Below, one piece after another: positions 17,328-26,414 of a stretch of DNA of 64,000 nucleotides (position 1 is its first letter; each line of letters starts with the position of its first letter). Both the position numbers and the translations under genes were made by a program. The notes below the pieces were generated by a model. It did no database searches, was not told where the DNA came from, and saw nothing but the letters and a program-made list of their open reading frames with translations. Source of the DNA: Nocardioides astragali (GTDB taxonomy: Bacteria > Actinomycetota > Actinomycetes > Propionibacteriales > Nocardioidaceae); contig NZ_JAFMZM010000001.1 in NCBI RefSeq assembly GCF_024436375.1, positions 248,001-312,000 of the forward strand, given 5' to 3'.

Positions 17328-18050
17328 TCACCAGGCCGACCAGCCGCCGTCGACGTACAGGACCTGTCCGGTCACGTACGACGAGGCGCTGGAGGCCAGG
17401 AAGAGGAGGGGGCCGGCGAAGTCGGCGTCCGGGTCGCCGAGCCGACCGAGCATCGTGCGGTCGCAGAACCAGTGGAGCCGCTCGGGATCCGCGCCGAGCG
17501 CGGCGGTCATCTTGGTGGGGTAGAAGACGCCCGGGGCCAGGCAGTTGACGGTGATCCCGCGCGGGCCGAGCTCGGCGGCGAGGGCACGGGTCACGTTCGC
17601 GACGCCGGCCTTGGAGGCGTAGTAGGCGGACTCGGCGATCGGGCCGACGCGCTCGGCGTAGACCGTGCTGAGGTTGACGATCCGGCCCCTGTTACCCAAG
17701 GCCGGCGCGACCTCGCGAGCGAGCAACCAGCTGCCGGTCAGGTTGACGCGGACCACGTGCTCGAACTCCGCAACTGTCGTCTCGTCGTAGGCCTTGCGGA
17801 GCATCACGCCGGCGGCGTTGACGAGCACGTCGATGCGGCCGTGCCGCTGGAGCACAGTCGCGACCAGAGCCTTGACCGATGCCTCGTCGGTCACGTCGAC
17901 GGGGAGGAGGTCGTCGTGACTGTTGAGCTCGGCGCGCACCACGGTCGCGCCGTGGTCGGCCAGCGCGCGGGCGGCGCGCTCGCCGAGGCCGCCGGGCGCG
18001 GCTCCGACCACGAGAGCCACGTCGCCAGTCAGGTCGAAGGGGCTCACCAC
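17328..18050 (-). CDS. Short-chain dehydrogenase/reductase
   Basis: 240 residues, classical SDR length. The cofactor loop reads GAAPGGLGE instead of TGxxxGxG, still compatible with NAD(P) binding. Other motifs are NAAG (residues near 87), Ser in NLSTVYAE, and the catalytic YYASK. The C-terminal VTGQVLYVDGG is standard. A secondary alcohol/ketone interconversion in the operon's pathway is likely. It overlaps the upstream flavoprotein gene by 7 bases and lies 44 bases before the isochorismatase-like gene. Confidence 0.9.
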   Translation of the reverse strand: MVSPFDLTGDVALVVGAAPGGLGERAARALADHGATVVRAELNSHDDLLPVDVTDEASVKALVATVLQRHGRIDVLVNAAGVMLRKAYDETTVAEFEHVVRVNLTGSWLLAREVAPALGNRGRIVNLSTVYAERVGPIAESAYYASKAGVANVTRALAAELGPRGITVNCLAPGVFYPTKMTAALGADPERLHWFCDRTMLGRLGDPDADFAGPLLFLASSASSYVTGQVLYVDGGWSAW

Positions 18051-19453
18051 TCGAGCTCACTCTCCTCGGCCGCGGCGCGGGTGCCGGCGAGACGACCGAA
18101 GATGCCGGCCTTCCCGATCGAGGTGCCGGTGATGTACCCGGCGCCGTGGAACCCCCCGATCACCTCGCCGGCGGCGTACAGCCGGTCGATCGGCTCTCCG
18201 AACACGTCCAGCACACGCAGGTGGGTGTCGACGGTGAGCCCGCAGTAGGTGGCGAGCACGACGCTGCCCGACGGGTGGGCGAAGAAGGGCGCCTGCTCGA
18301 GAGGGAGGGGTGTCCCGACCGATCCCGACAGGTGCTCGCGCCCGAGCGGGTCGGGGGTGCCGGCGCGGATCGCGGCGTTGTAGTCGCTGACGGTCGTGAC
18401 CAGGGAGCCGGACGGAAGGCCGAGGCGTTCCTCGAGCTCCTCGACGGTCTCGCCGCGGACGAGCAGGCCCGAGCTCTCTCGGCCGGCGAAGTCGTAGATC
18501 GGGACCTCGTCGCTGGACGCGGCGAGCACGCGGCTGTCGAACACCTGATAGGTCGTCACCCCCGGCTGAGCGAGCGCCCGGTCGCCGATCTCCTTGTAGT
18601 TGCGGGACTCGTCGACGAAGCGGCGGCCCTCGCGGTTGACCGAGATGGCGCCCTTGTAGACCGCGAGGATGCCGGTGCCGTCCTCGTCCGGGTGCATCTC
18701 GTGGAAGTGGCCGTAGGTGGCCTTGATGTAGGGAGTGTCCACCACGCCCGCGCCCAGCTGCCACGCCATCAGCAGCCCGTCGCCCTCACAGCCGGCGCCG
18801 CCGGCCCGGAGCGCGTGCTCCATCTGCGGGGCGAACCGGGCGAGCAGGTCGGGGTTCTGGGAGAAGCCGCCGGTCGCGACGACGACGGAGTCGGCCAGCA
18901 CGCGCCGGGTGCCGTCGGGGGTGCGCACGTCGACGCCGACCACCCGGCCGCCCTCGTGCGCGAGCCGGTCGGCCGGAGCGTCAAGGACGACCCGCGCACC
19001 GAGCCGCCCGGCCGCCTTGAGCAGATGGACGAGCATCGCCGTCGTGTCGGTGGGGTGGGAGCGCGGCGCCGACTGCCCCGAGGCGGCGTGCACCTCCCCG
19101 TAGCGGACGCCGTGGGCCTTGAGCCAGTCGTACGTCTCGAGCTGGTGCTCGCAGTAGAGGTCGACGAGGCGCTCGTCGTTGCGGTGCTGCCCGACCTCCA
19201 GCAGGTCCTTGCGAAGCAGCTCGACGGAGTCCGCGATGCCCTGCGCCTGCTGCTCGGCGGTGCCGGCGAACGCGGACAGGCCGGCCGACTTGACCGTCGA
19301 ACCACCGATCTCGGAGGTCTTCTCCAGCATCACCGCGAACTGGCCGCCCTCGGCCGCGGCGAGCAGCGCCGCACAACCGGCCAGGCCGGAACCCAGGACG
19401 AGGACGCCGACCCGCTCGGGCAGCTCGGTGTCGTAGGGCAGTCCCGGGATCAT
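18044..19453 (-). CDS. FAD-dependent oxidoreductase, flavocytochrome c/urocanate reductase-like (copy 3)
   Basis: 469 residues from the ATG at 19453, which overlaps the previous stop as ATGA. It has VGVLVLGSGLAGCAALLAAAEGG at the N-terminus, TSEIGGSTVKSAG, SVVVATGGFSQNPDLLARFAPQM in the middle, and RLYAAGEVIGGFHGAGYITGTSIGKAGIFGR at the C-terminus. This is the third fumarate-reductase/ketosteroid-dehydrogenase-type flavoprotein in the operon. No haem or signal sequence is attached, so it acts as a cytoplasmic flavoprotein. Reaction direction cannot be read from sequence. Confidence 0.87.
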   Translation of the reverse strand: MIPGLPYDTELPERVGVLVLGSGLAGCAALLAAAEGGQFAVMLEKTSEIGGSTVKSAGLSAFAGTAEQQAQGIADSVELLRKDLLEVGQHRNDERLVDLYCEHQLETYDWLKAHGVRYGEVHAASGQSAPRSHPTDTTAMLVHLLKAAGRLGARVVLDAPADRLAHEGGRVVGVDVRTPDGTRRVLADSVVVATGGFSQNPDLLARFAPQMEHALRAGGAGCEGDGLLMAWQLGAGVVDTPYIKATYGHFHEMHPDEDGTGILAVYKGAISVNREGRRFVDESRNYKEIGDRALAQPGVTTYQVFDSRVLAASSDEVPIYDFAGRESSGLLVRGETVEELEERLGLPSGSLVTTVSDYNAAIRAGTPDPLGREHLSGSVGTPLPLEQAPFFAHPSGSVVLATYCGLTVDTHLRVLDVFGEPIDRLYAAGEVIGGFHGAGYITGTSIGKAGIFGRLAGTRAAAEESELEW

Positions 19454-20409
19454 CGCCGGCCGTCCCACGGCCGGTCGAGCGCCGACTCGGCCGCCGTGAA
19501 CTCCGGCAGGTTGACGAGCGCCTGGCGCTCGGCCCAGCTCGCCATCTGGTCCGCCCGCGTGGCGGTCTCACCGTGCTCGGCGAGGTGCGCGAGCGCAGAA
19601 CGCGCGGCGAGCATCATCGAGCGCATCAGGTAGTTGGCGTAGAGGACGACGCCGAAGCCGAGGTCGGCATACTCCTTCACCGCGAGCTCGGGTGTCTTGC
19701 CGCCCTCCACCACGTTGACGAGCAGAGGTACCCCGGCTAGCTCGCGACCCACGAGCGCGAGCTCTTCGACGGTGCGTGGCGCCTCGATGAAGAGCAGGTC
19801 CGCACCTGCCTCGACGTACGCCTTGCCGCGGGTGATCGCCTCGTCAATGCCGTGCACGCTGCGCGCGTCGCTGCGGGCGATGATCACCAGGGCGTCGTCG
19901 GTGCGGGCGTCGGCAGCCGCGGCCAGCTTGGTCTGCATGTGTCCGGTCGGAATGAGGGCGTGGTCGTCGAAGTGCCCGCACCGCTTGGGCATCTCCTGGT
20001 CCTCCAGCTGGATCGCAGCCGCACCCGCCCGCTCGAGCAACCGGATCGTGCGCATCGCGGTCAGCGGACCGCCATACCCGGTGTCCGCGTCGACGACGAC
20101 CGGCAAGCGGGTCGCCTCGGTCAGCCGGCCGACGTGGTCAGCGACCTCGCCGAGCGAGATCAGGCCGAGGTCCGGCACGCCGTACTGCGCATTGGCCAAG
20201 CCGGCACCCGTGGCGTACGCCGCGGCGAACCCGGCGGTCTCGACGAGTCGCGCCCCGAGCGCGTCGGTGATGCCCGGGACGACGAGCGGCTCGGGGGCCG
20301 CGATCGCCGCCCGCAGCGCGAGACGGCGCTCATGCGCGGTCGGCATCGGGCCGACACCCGTCAGGGCCTCGATGTTCGCTGCGTTCACAGCACGGTGCTC
20401 CAGCGTCAT
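19450..20409 (-). CDS. Isocitrate lyase/PEP mutase superfamily lyase
   Basis: 319 residues; a second Met at 20346 is an alternative start. The superfamily motifs DADTGYGG (about residue 105) and LEDQEMPKRCGHF with the catalytic Cys (about residue 142) place it with the C-C bond lyases (methylisocitrate or 2,3-dimethylmalate lyase-like) rather than with the Cys-free phosphonate mutases. It probably splits a hydroxy-diacid from the pathway into two smaller acids. First gene of the eight-gene minus-strand operon, divergent from the C-C hydrolase gene. Confidence 0.85.
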   Translation of the reverse strand: MTLEHRAVNAANIEALTGVGPMPTAHERRLALRAAIAAPEPLVVPGITDALGARLVETAGFAAAYATGAGLANAQYGVPDLGLISLGEVADHVGRLTEATRLPVVVDADTGYGGPLTAMRTIRLLERAGAAAIQLEDQEMPKRCGHFDDHALIPTGHMQTKLAAAADARTDDALVIIARSDARSVHGIDEAITRGKAYVEAGADLLFIEAPRTVEELALVGRELAGVPLLVNVVEGGKTPELAVKEYADLGFGVVLYANYLMRSMMLAARSALAHLAEHGETATRADQMASWAERQALVNLPEFTAAESALDRPWDGRR

Positions 20410-20418
20410 GCAGCGAAC

Positions 20419-20478
20419 CGTGCCACCACGACCGGCCGTTGGTCTTCGATCGCGTCCCGCTGTGCGGCACGCGATCGG
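20419..20478. promoter_or_regulatory. Divergent promoter region with inverted repeat
   Basis: The gap between the lyase (minus) and the C-C hydrolase (plus) contains CGATCGCGT (20447-20455) and its exact complement ACGCGATCG (20469-20477), 13 bases apart. It also contains GTGCCACC (20420-20427) and GTGCGGCAC (20462-20470), words that recur in the other divergent promoter at 33703-33719. These are candidate sites for the local IclR or TetR regulator; the assignment is inference. Confidence 0.5.
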
Positions 20479-20546
20479 AGCGGGCCCGACGGTTGGGCAC
20501 GTTCAATGGCCGAAGACCTCGAGAGAACCCCGAACAGGAGCAACCC

Positions 20547-21398
20547 ATGAGCGCACCACTCACCGATGAGGGCACGACCCGCTTCGTCGAGACCCCCAGC
20601 TGGAAGCTGAAGTACAACGAGGCCGGCGAGGGCCATCCCGTGATCCTGCTGCACGGCAGTGGGGCCGGCGCGACCGGCTGGAGCAACTTCGCCCCCAACA
20701 TTGCTGCCCTGGCCCAGGACTTCCGGGTGCTCGCCCTCGACGCACCAGGCTGGGGCCAGTCCGACGCCGCGACGTCCGACACCTACGACCACCCCGCCGC
20801 GGTGCTGGAGTTCATGGACGCCCTGGGCATCGAGAAGGCCGCGCTGGTCGGCAACTCGATGGGCGGGATGACGGCGATCACCTTCGCCGCGCGCTACCCC
20901 GACCGCATCTCCCACCTCATCACCATGGGCCCGGGCAGCTTCTTCTCCGTGCCCACCATGTTCGGGCCCGGCGACGGCCCGAGCGAGGGACTCAAGATCC
21001 TGCAGGAGGGCTACCGCAACCCCACTCCGGCGGTGATGAAGCGGCTCGTGGGGATCATGACCTTCTCCCCCGAGCACGCCACCGACGAGCTCGCCAAGCA
21101 GCGCGCCGACAACGCCTCCGCGCGACCTGATCACCTGGCCAACTTCCTGGAGAGCTTCGCCAAGCGCGGGCCGGTCCCCACCGCGGCGACGCCGCAGGAG
21201 ATCACCAGCATCACGACGAAGGCGCTGCTCATCCACGGCCGTGACGACCGCGTCGTCCACTTCGAGCACTCGCTGCGCCTGGTCTCGATGATCGCCGACT
21301 CGCGCCTCGTGCTGCTCAACCGCTGCGGCCACTGGGCGCAGCTCGAGCACGCGCACGAGTTCAACCGCCTGGTGCGGTCGTTCATCACCGACAACTGA
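20547..21398 (+). CDS. Meta-cleavage product C-C hydrolase (BphD/HsaD-like)
   Basis: 283 residues, starting at ATG 20547 with ACAGGAG just upstream. This alpha/beta hydrolase has the HGSGAGATGW oxyanion segment, nucleophile Ser in GNSMGGM (about residue 104), Asp in HGRDDRVV (about 232) and His in RCGHWAQLE (about 262). Length, the GSGAG loop and the NSMGG elbow fit the carbon-carbon hydrolases that cut ring-opened extradiol products into a 2-hydroxydienoate and an acid. The matching dioxygenase (31404) and the hydratase-aldolase genes (33763-36547) are in the same island. Confidence 0.9.
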   Translation: MSAPLTDEGTTRFVETPSWKLKYNEAGEGHPVILLHGSGAGATGWSNFAPNIAALAQDFRVLALDAPGWGQSDAATSDTYDHPAAVLEFMDALGIEKAALVGNSMGGMTAITFAARYPDRISHLITMGPGSFFSVPTMFGPGDGPSEGLKILQEGYRNPTPAVMKRLVGIMTFSPEHATDELAKQRADNASARPDHLANFLESFAKRGPVPTAATPQEITSITTKALLIHGRDDRVVHFEHSLRLVSMIADSRLVLLNRCGHWAQLEHAHEFNRLVRSFITDN

Positions 21399-21412
21399 GC
21401 CGCTCACGACGT

Positions 21413-21441
21413 CGGCCCCCGACCGGGAAGGTCGGGGGCCG
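21413..21441. terminator. Hairpin terminator between hydrolase and IclR genes
   Basis: Perfect 12-bp stem CGGCCCCCGACC (21413-21424) with its complement 21430-21441 around a 5-base loop. It lies in the gap between two convergent genes, so it could stop transcription from either side. No strong T-tract. Confidence 0.75.
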
Positions 21442-21512
21442 CCGTCGGTGCCTGGCGACGTACGACGATCCGGTTGCCCGAGCGGCCGGACCGTCACACG
21501 TCCCGACGCGGC

Positions 21513-22310
21513 TCAGGCAGCGAGGTCGCGCGAGATCGCGGCGGCGGTGCGCTGCACCAGGGGAGCAGCGTTGGCCGGGTTGAAGCCGATCGCGTTGCCG
21601 GACATGGAGATCGCACCGACTGCGCGTCCGTCGACCAGGATCGGAGCCGCGGTGCAGACGAGGCCGAGCACGACCTCCTCCCGGTCGTGCGCCACACCCT
21701 CGGCATGCACGCGACGCAGCGTCTGGAGGAACCGGGCCGGGTCGGCGACGGAGTAGCGCGTGCGGCGCTGCAGGCCCTCGTCGAGGACCGAGGCGATCAC
21801 CTCGCGCTCGCTGAACGCGAGGATCGCCTTGCCCAATGCCGAGCAGGCGGCGTTCATCCGGCCGCCGACGCGGGTCGGGACACTCATGGTCTGGGGGCCC
21901 GCCATCTTCTCGAGGTAGACGACGTCGGTCTGCTCGAGCACGGCCAGGTGGACGGCGGCCTTGCCGCCGGCGCCGAGGAACAGGTCGGTCAGGTGCGGCG
22001 CCGCGGTCTCGCGCAGGCCCTCCGGGCGGCACAGCGGCACGCTGTTGCCCAGCTCGAAGAGCAGGCGGCCCAAGCAGTAGCCGCGGCCGTCGCGCTCGAC
22101 GAAGCCGCTCTGTTCAAGGTAGGCGAGCAGCCGGAAGGCGGTCGACTTGGGGACCCCGGCCAGGCGGGAGATCTCGCTGACCCCGAGGGTCGGCCCGTGG
22201 GTCCGGAACGTGTCGAGCAGCTGGAGCGCCTTGGTGACCGAGGGCACGACGTCGCGCTCCAGCTCGGACGACAGGTCTGCCGACTGCTGCTCCATCTCGA
22301 TGACGGTCAT
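21513..22310 (-). CDS. IclR-family transcriptional regulator
   Basis: 265 residues from the ATG at 22310, chosen because GGAAAGAG precedes it at good spacing. It has a winged helix-turn-helix (LGVSEISRLAGVPKSTAFRLLAYLEQSG) and an IclR effector domain with GRMNAACSALGKAILAF and the C-terminal FNPANAAPLVQRTAAAIS helix. IclR regulators in catabolic clusters commonly sense an aromatic or a pathway intermediate. It lies between the hydrolase gene and the tandem TetR gene and probably controls one or both divergent promoters of the island's catabolic genes. Confidence 0.9.
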   Translation of the reverse strand: MTVIEMEQQSADLSSELERDVVPSVTKALQLLDTFRTHGPTLGVSEISRLAGVPKSTAFRLLAYLEQSGFVERDGRGYCLGRLLFELGNSVPLCRPEGLRETAAPHLTDLFLGAGGKAAVHLAVLEQTDVVYLEKMAGPQTMSVPTRVGGRMNAACSALGKAILAFSEREVIASVLDEGLQRRTRYSVADPARFLQTLRRVHAEGVAHDREEVVLGLVCTAAPILVDGRAVGAISMSGNAIGFNPANAAPLVQRTAAAISRDLAA

Positions 22311-22373
22311 GTGCATCTCTTTCCGGCCCGATCCTGCTGGCGTGGGCGGCCGGTGTGACCGCTGCCACGTTCT

Positions 22374-22402
22374 GTAGTGATCGTTACTGTAGCGATCGTT
22401 AC
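22374..22402. promoter_or_regulatory. Two tandem 14-bp palindromic operators
   Basis: Two nearly identical palindromic units, GTAGTGATCGTTAC (22374-22387) and GTAGCGATCGTTAC (22389-22402), are spaced one base apart upstream of the IclR gene. The 15-base period puts them on roughly opposite faces. They may bind the neighbouring double TetR protein or the IclR protein itself. Confidence 0.65.
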
Positions 22403-22530
22403 AGGGAAAGGGAAGCCCTTTCCTCATGTCGTTTCGGAGCGTGGCGGCAACATCGCAGTCCAGGCCGTCGTCCGGTTGCGATCTGCTGCCACCCGAGAAC
22501 GGCGCGCGCGGCCCTCGAAGAGGCCGGGGC

Positions 22531-23823
22531 TCAGGCCTGGCGCGCGGGAGCGACGGCGGCTTCGAGGAGCCGCGTCACGAGGTCGCCGAAGACGGCCGGG
22601 TCCCACGTCTCGGTGTCGAGCTGATTGGAGAAGAACAGCCCGTCGGAGAGCGCCATGAGGGCGATCGAAGCCGGTGTCGCGACTCCGGCGAAGACAGGGC
22701 TGGCGTCGGCGAACCACTCGTCGGTCGCATGGCGGGCGTGCTGGCGCACCTCCATGAACCGCGCCCGAGCCGCGGGCGGGTCATCGCGGCGCAGCAGGAG
22801 CAGGAGGTAGCCGAGCCGAAGGAAGATCGGTTGGTCCACGAGGCTGCCGAGGCTGACCGACAGGTGGCTGCGGAGCTCGTCGGGCCACGAGCCGTCGGAA
22901 GCCGGCGGGTCCCACGCCGGCTGCTCGGCGTACCACTCGGCGTAGGAGTGCTCGACCACCGCACCGAGCAGGTCGTCCTTGTCGGTGAAGTGCCAGTAGA
23001 GCGAGCTCGCCGGCAGTCCGGCCTGCTGGCAGATCCGCGCGATGCTGGCGCCCTCGTAGCCGCTCTGTGCCGCGACCTCGCCGGCCGCGCGGAGCAGCCG
23101 GAGCCTGCTGTCGCGGCTCTCCGGCGCCGGATCGGTGGACGTACGACGAGGTGGTGGGGCCGGTGCCGGGACGTTGCCCGTCACCAGCTGGTGGGCCACC
23201 GCGTCGAGGCCCACCGCCAGGAATGTCAGCGTCTCGGCGACGTCATCGGTGGGCCCAGCGAGGCAGGCGACGAACATGCCGTCGAGCGCGGCGAGGGTGA
23301 GCCTGGCGAGCCGCACCGCGTGCCGCCGCCCGGCCTCGGAGCCGGCAGCGACGCCCTCGTCGGCTTCGAGCGCCGCGGCCCACCACTCCTCCAGCCGTTC
23401 GAGCGCCACCCTGCGGATGCCGAGGAACCGCTCGCGTGGAGCGGTGCCGACGGCGGGACCGGTCTCCAGCGCGAGGAGCAGTCCCATCCGCCAGTAGTCG
23501 AGGCGGTCGTTGGCGCTGAGCACGACCTTCTCCAGCTCCGCATGCAGTCGCGCGGCGCGGGGAAGCGAGATGTCCATCGTCGACCACGGGGTCGCGTGCG
23601 ACCGCCAGACTTCGAAGCCGTGGGCGACTGCCTCGGCGATGAGCTGGTCCTTGCTGCCGAAGTGCCAGTAGACCGAGCTGGCGGGGAGCCCGGTCGCCTT
23701 GGTGATCCGGGCCATCGTCGTGCCGACGTAGCCCCGTTCGCCGGCCAGCTGCAGGGTCGCCTCGAGGAGGGCGAGGCGTGAGCTCTCTCCCCGATCGTTG
23801 GCGCGCGTTCGCTGCTTGGGCAT
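22531..23823 (-). CDS. Tandem-fused TetR-family regulator with two DNA-binding domains
   Basis: 430 residues, about twice the usual TetR length. The first unit has ARITKATGLPASSVYWHFGSKDQLI (about residues 38-62) and the second ARICQQAGLPASSLYWHFTDKDDLL (about 258-282), each followed by its own helical ligand domain. A Pro-rich linker (VPAPAPPPRRTSTDPAP) joins them. Such a protein may bind as a single-chain pseudo-dimer. It is adjacent on the same strand to a drug-efflux-type transporter gene, and two tandem palindromes lie nearby. No frameshift is needed, so the fusion looks genuine. Confidence 0.88.
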   Translation of the reverse strand: MPKQRTRANDRGESSRLALLEATLQLAGERGYVGTTMARITKATGLPASSVYWHFGSKDQLIAEAVAHGFEVWRSHATPWSTMDISLPRAARLHAELEKVVLSANDRLDYWRMGLLLALETGPAVGTAPRERFLGIRRVALERLEEWWAAALEADEGVAAGSEAGRRHAVRLARLTLAALDGMFVACLAGPTDDVAETLTFLAVGLDAVAHQLVTGNVPAPAPPPRRTSTDPAPESRDSRLRLLRAAGEVAAQSGYEGASIARICQQAGLPASSLYWHFTDKDDLLGAVVEHSYAEWYAEQPAWDPPASDGSWPDELRSHLSVSLGSLVDQPIFLRLGYLLLLLRRDDPPAARARFMEVRQHARHATDEWFADASPVFAGVATPASIALMALSDGLFFSNQLDTETWDPAVFGDLVTRLLEAAVAPARQA

Positions 23824-23832
23824 TGCGGGAGT

Positions 23833-25024
23833 CTAGACCGGGCTCGGAGCAGCGACGCGGGTGCTGACAGCCAGGGCGAGGAGCGCTGCGACGCCCATCG
23901 CGAGACCCATCGCAAGGCCGGTCGTGCCGTTGATCGAGAGGAGGGGCCGGTACAGCGGCGCCCAGGAGGAACTGGCTGGTGCCGAGGAGTGCGGAGGCCG
24001 ATCCGGCGATGCTGCCGTGCGGAACGAGGGCAAGTGCTGTCGCGTTGCCGAAGCTCATCCCCAGGCCACAGAGCACGAACCACAGGGGCACCAGGATGAC
24101 GCCGAGGGACGCGTCGAGGGCAAGCGCGACCGCTTGGCAGCACGCCGCCGTTGCCAGCACGACGAGCCCGACCCGGAGCATCAGGGCCGGCCCGCGCCGG
24201 GCGACCAGCCGGGCGTTGACCTGGCCGCCGACGACCATGCCGATGGCGTTGGCGCCGAAGATCCACGAGAACGTCACGGGCCCGACGCCATGGTCTTCGC
24301 GGAACACGAAGGGGCTCATCGAGATGTAGCTGAAGAGGATGACACCCATGCATCCCGCCATGACGAGAAAGCCCAGGAACGCGCGGTCGCGCAGTAGGAC
24401 GCCGAAACCGTTCGGCGAACCGGCTGCCCGCGGTTGCCAGGTCTCCTCGAGCAGCGCCAGGGTCGCCACCAGCAGCACGGCGCCGATGATCCCGAGCGTC
24501 ACAAAGATGCCCCGCCAGTCCGTCACCCGCAGGAGCTGCCCGCCGATCATCGGGCCGACGACCGGAGCCAGGCCCATCACCAGGATCAGCTCGGAGAAGA
24601 TCCGGGCGGCGCGTGCCCCGTCGTACACGTCGCGGACGACGGCCCGGGCGACGACGAGGGTGGCGGCAGCCGCGAGCCCCTGCGCGAGCCGGAGCCCGAG
24701 GAGCATGGTGATGTCGTCGGCCAGGGCGCACAGGAACGACGTGATCGCCAACAGCAGCACGCCGACCCGCAGCGGCGCGAGTCGGCCGATGCGGTCGCTG
24801 AGCGGTCCGGCGACCAATTGCCCCAGGGCCAGGCCGACGATCGAGACGGAGATCGTCAGCTGCGCCGCGGCCTCGGTGGTGCCGAGGGACCGCGCCATGT
24901 CGGGCAGGGCGGGCAGGTAGAAGTCGGTCACCAGCGGCGCGGCCGCGGTGAGGGCCCCCAGCAGAACCAGGGTGCGCAGCGGCAGCGTCCGCAGCTCGGT
25001 GGCACCACTGGTCGAGGTCGTCAT
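23833..25024 (-). pseudogene. Bcr/CflA-type MFS efflux transporter, frameshifted near the C-terminus
   Basis: The start MTTSTSGATELRTL is followed by about 11 membrane segments in one frame, including PLVTDFYLPALPDMA and the motif GPLSDRIGRLAPL typical of Bcr/CflA drug exporters. Around 23953-23962 the frame breaks, and the last helices continue in another frame (APLYRPLLSINGTTG, LAMGVAALLALAVS). One inserted or lost base explains this. The regulator downstream on the same strand suggests a former efflux-plus-TetR unit. A sequence error cannot be excluded. Confidence 0.8.
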
Positions 25025-25226
25025 GCGGCACAGCCTGTCAACGGGCGTCCGCCCGCATCACATCGCCGTTCCCCTCTCCGGAACGTTCCACCTGCAGGCA
25101 CGCAGTGCTCACCACTCACGCCCAGTCCTTCGTACGTTCCCTTCACGGCCCCGACATGACTCAGGTCACAACGAGCTCATCCCAGGCTCGAACCAGGGCC
25201 GTATCCCCGAGACGAAGGAAACGCAG
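25025..25226 (+). promoter_or_regulatory. Promoter region of the ABC operon, with palindrome
   Basis: The divergent gap holds a perfect palindrome GGAACGTTCC (25080-25089). GACGAAGGAA (25211-25220) precedes the ATG of the binding protein at a plausible distance. I cannot fix the -35 and -10 boxes. The palindrome is a candidate operator of a local regulator. Confidence 0.45.
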
Positions 25227-26414
25227 ATGACCCACTCCCGTACGAGGACGCGCGGGTTCGCGATGGTGGCCACCTCGGTCGCCCTCATGACGATGCTCGG
25301 TGCGTGCGCCCAGGACAGCGTCAAGGACAAGGCGCCCACCGGCACCGCCGCCGACACCGAGGCGGGCATCGAGGAGGCCAAGGCCTTGCTCGAGTCGTGG
25401 TCCGCTCCGCTCACCGACTACCCCGAGGAGCCGGCGCTGTCTGCCCCGGTCGACATGGCCGGGAAGACCGTCCACATCGTCGCCCTCGGTGACCAGATCC
25501 CGGTCATCCACGGGGTGGCCGTCGGCCTGCAGGACGCGCTGACCGAGGTCGGCGCGACCAGCAAGATCTGTGACGGCAAGTTCAACCCGACCGCTGTCGC
25601 GGACTGCCTCAAGTCGGCCGGCGACCAGGGTGCCGACGCCGTCGTCTCGCTCTTCGTCGACTACGCGATGGCCGGCACCGCGTTCGACGCGCTGGCCGAC
25701 AAGGGCGTCAAGGTCCTCGTCGGTGGCGTCGAGCCCAGCGGCGGAAGAGAGTCGGACGAGACCCTCGCCTTCTACGACAACACCGGTCGGGTCGACGCAC
25801 TCTACGAGGCCATGTCGGTCTCGGCAGTCGCCAACGGCGGCGCCGACGCACAGATCCTCTGGCTCAAGCTGATGGATTCGACCACGACGCGCAGCGCCAG
25901 CGAGAAGGGCATCGCCAAGGCCGAGGAGCTGTGCCCGACGTGCAAGGTCGCCACGGCCGAGTTCACCACGCCCAACCTCGACAAGCTGCCCTCCGCCGTC
26001 AGTGCCGCGCTGGTTTCCCACCCCGACACCGACCTGCTCATCGTCCCCGTGGACAGCTTCGTGCCCCCCGCGCTCCAGGGTGTGCAGAGCGCCGGCTTCG
26101 GCGACAAGGTCAAGGTCATCTCGTCCAGCTCCGACCTCGCCGGCCTGCAGCGCATCAAGGACGGCCAGCAGGTCTCCGACCTGGGCACCCCGGTCATCTA
26201 CGAGGGCTGGAAGTACGCCAACGGCCTGATGCAGCTGATGGCCGGCGACGAGGTCGCCCCCGTCGAGCCCGAGGACATGGTGACCCGTGATTTCAACGCC
26301 GAGAACGTCGGCGAGCTCGAGCTGTCGACAGACGCCTACTTCACCCCCGACTGGTTCGGCGACGACTCGTTCAAGCAGGTCTTCCTCGCCGCCTGGGGAG
26401 TCGACGCGTCATGA
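25227..26414 (+). CDS. ABC transporter substrate-binding lipoprotein (periplasmic binding protein type 1)
   Basis: 395 residues. The signal sequence ends in the lipobox MLGAC, giving lipid attachment outside the membrane. The mature part has the two-lobed type-1 sugar-binding-protein pattern (GKTVHIVALGDQIPVIHGVAVGLQDAL, CLKSAGDQGADAVVSLFVDYAM, KVKVISSSSDLAGLQRIKDGQQVSDL). The last four bases overlap the ATPase gene. Though the family mostly binds sugars, this transporter leads directly into aromatic-ring oxygenase genes, so it may import the aromatic or alicyclic substrate of the island pathway. Confidence 0.88.
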   Translation: MTHSRTRTRGFAMVATSVALMTMLGACAQDSVKDKAPTGTAADTEAGIEEAKALLESWSAPLTDYPEEPALSAPVDMAGKTVHIVALGDQIPVIHGVAVGLQDALTEVGATSKICDGKFNPTAVADCLKSAGDQGADAVVSLFVDYAMAGTAFDALADKGVKVLVGGVEPSGGRESDETLAFYDNTGRVDALYEAMSVSAVANGGADAQILWLKLMDSTTTRSASEKGIAKAEELCPTCKVATAEFTTPNLDKLPSAVSAALVSHPDTDLLIVPVDSFVPPALQGVQSAGFGDKVKVISSSSDLAGLQRIKDGQQVSDLGTPVIYEGWKYANGLMQLMAGDEVAPVEPEDMVTRDFNAENVGELELSTDAYFTPDWFGDDSFKQVFLAAWGVDAS

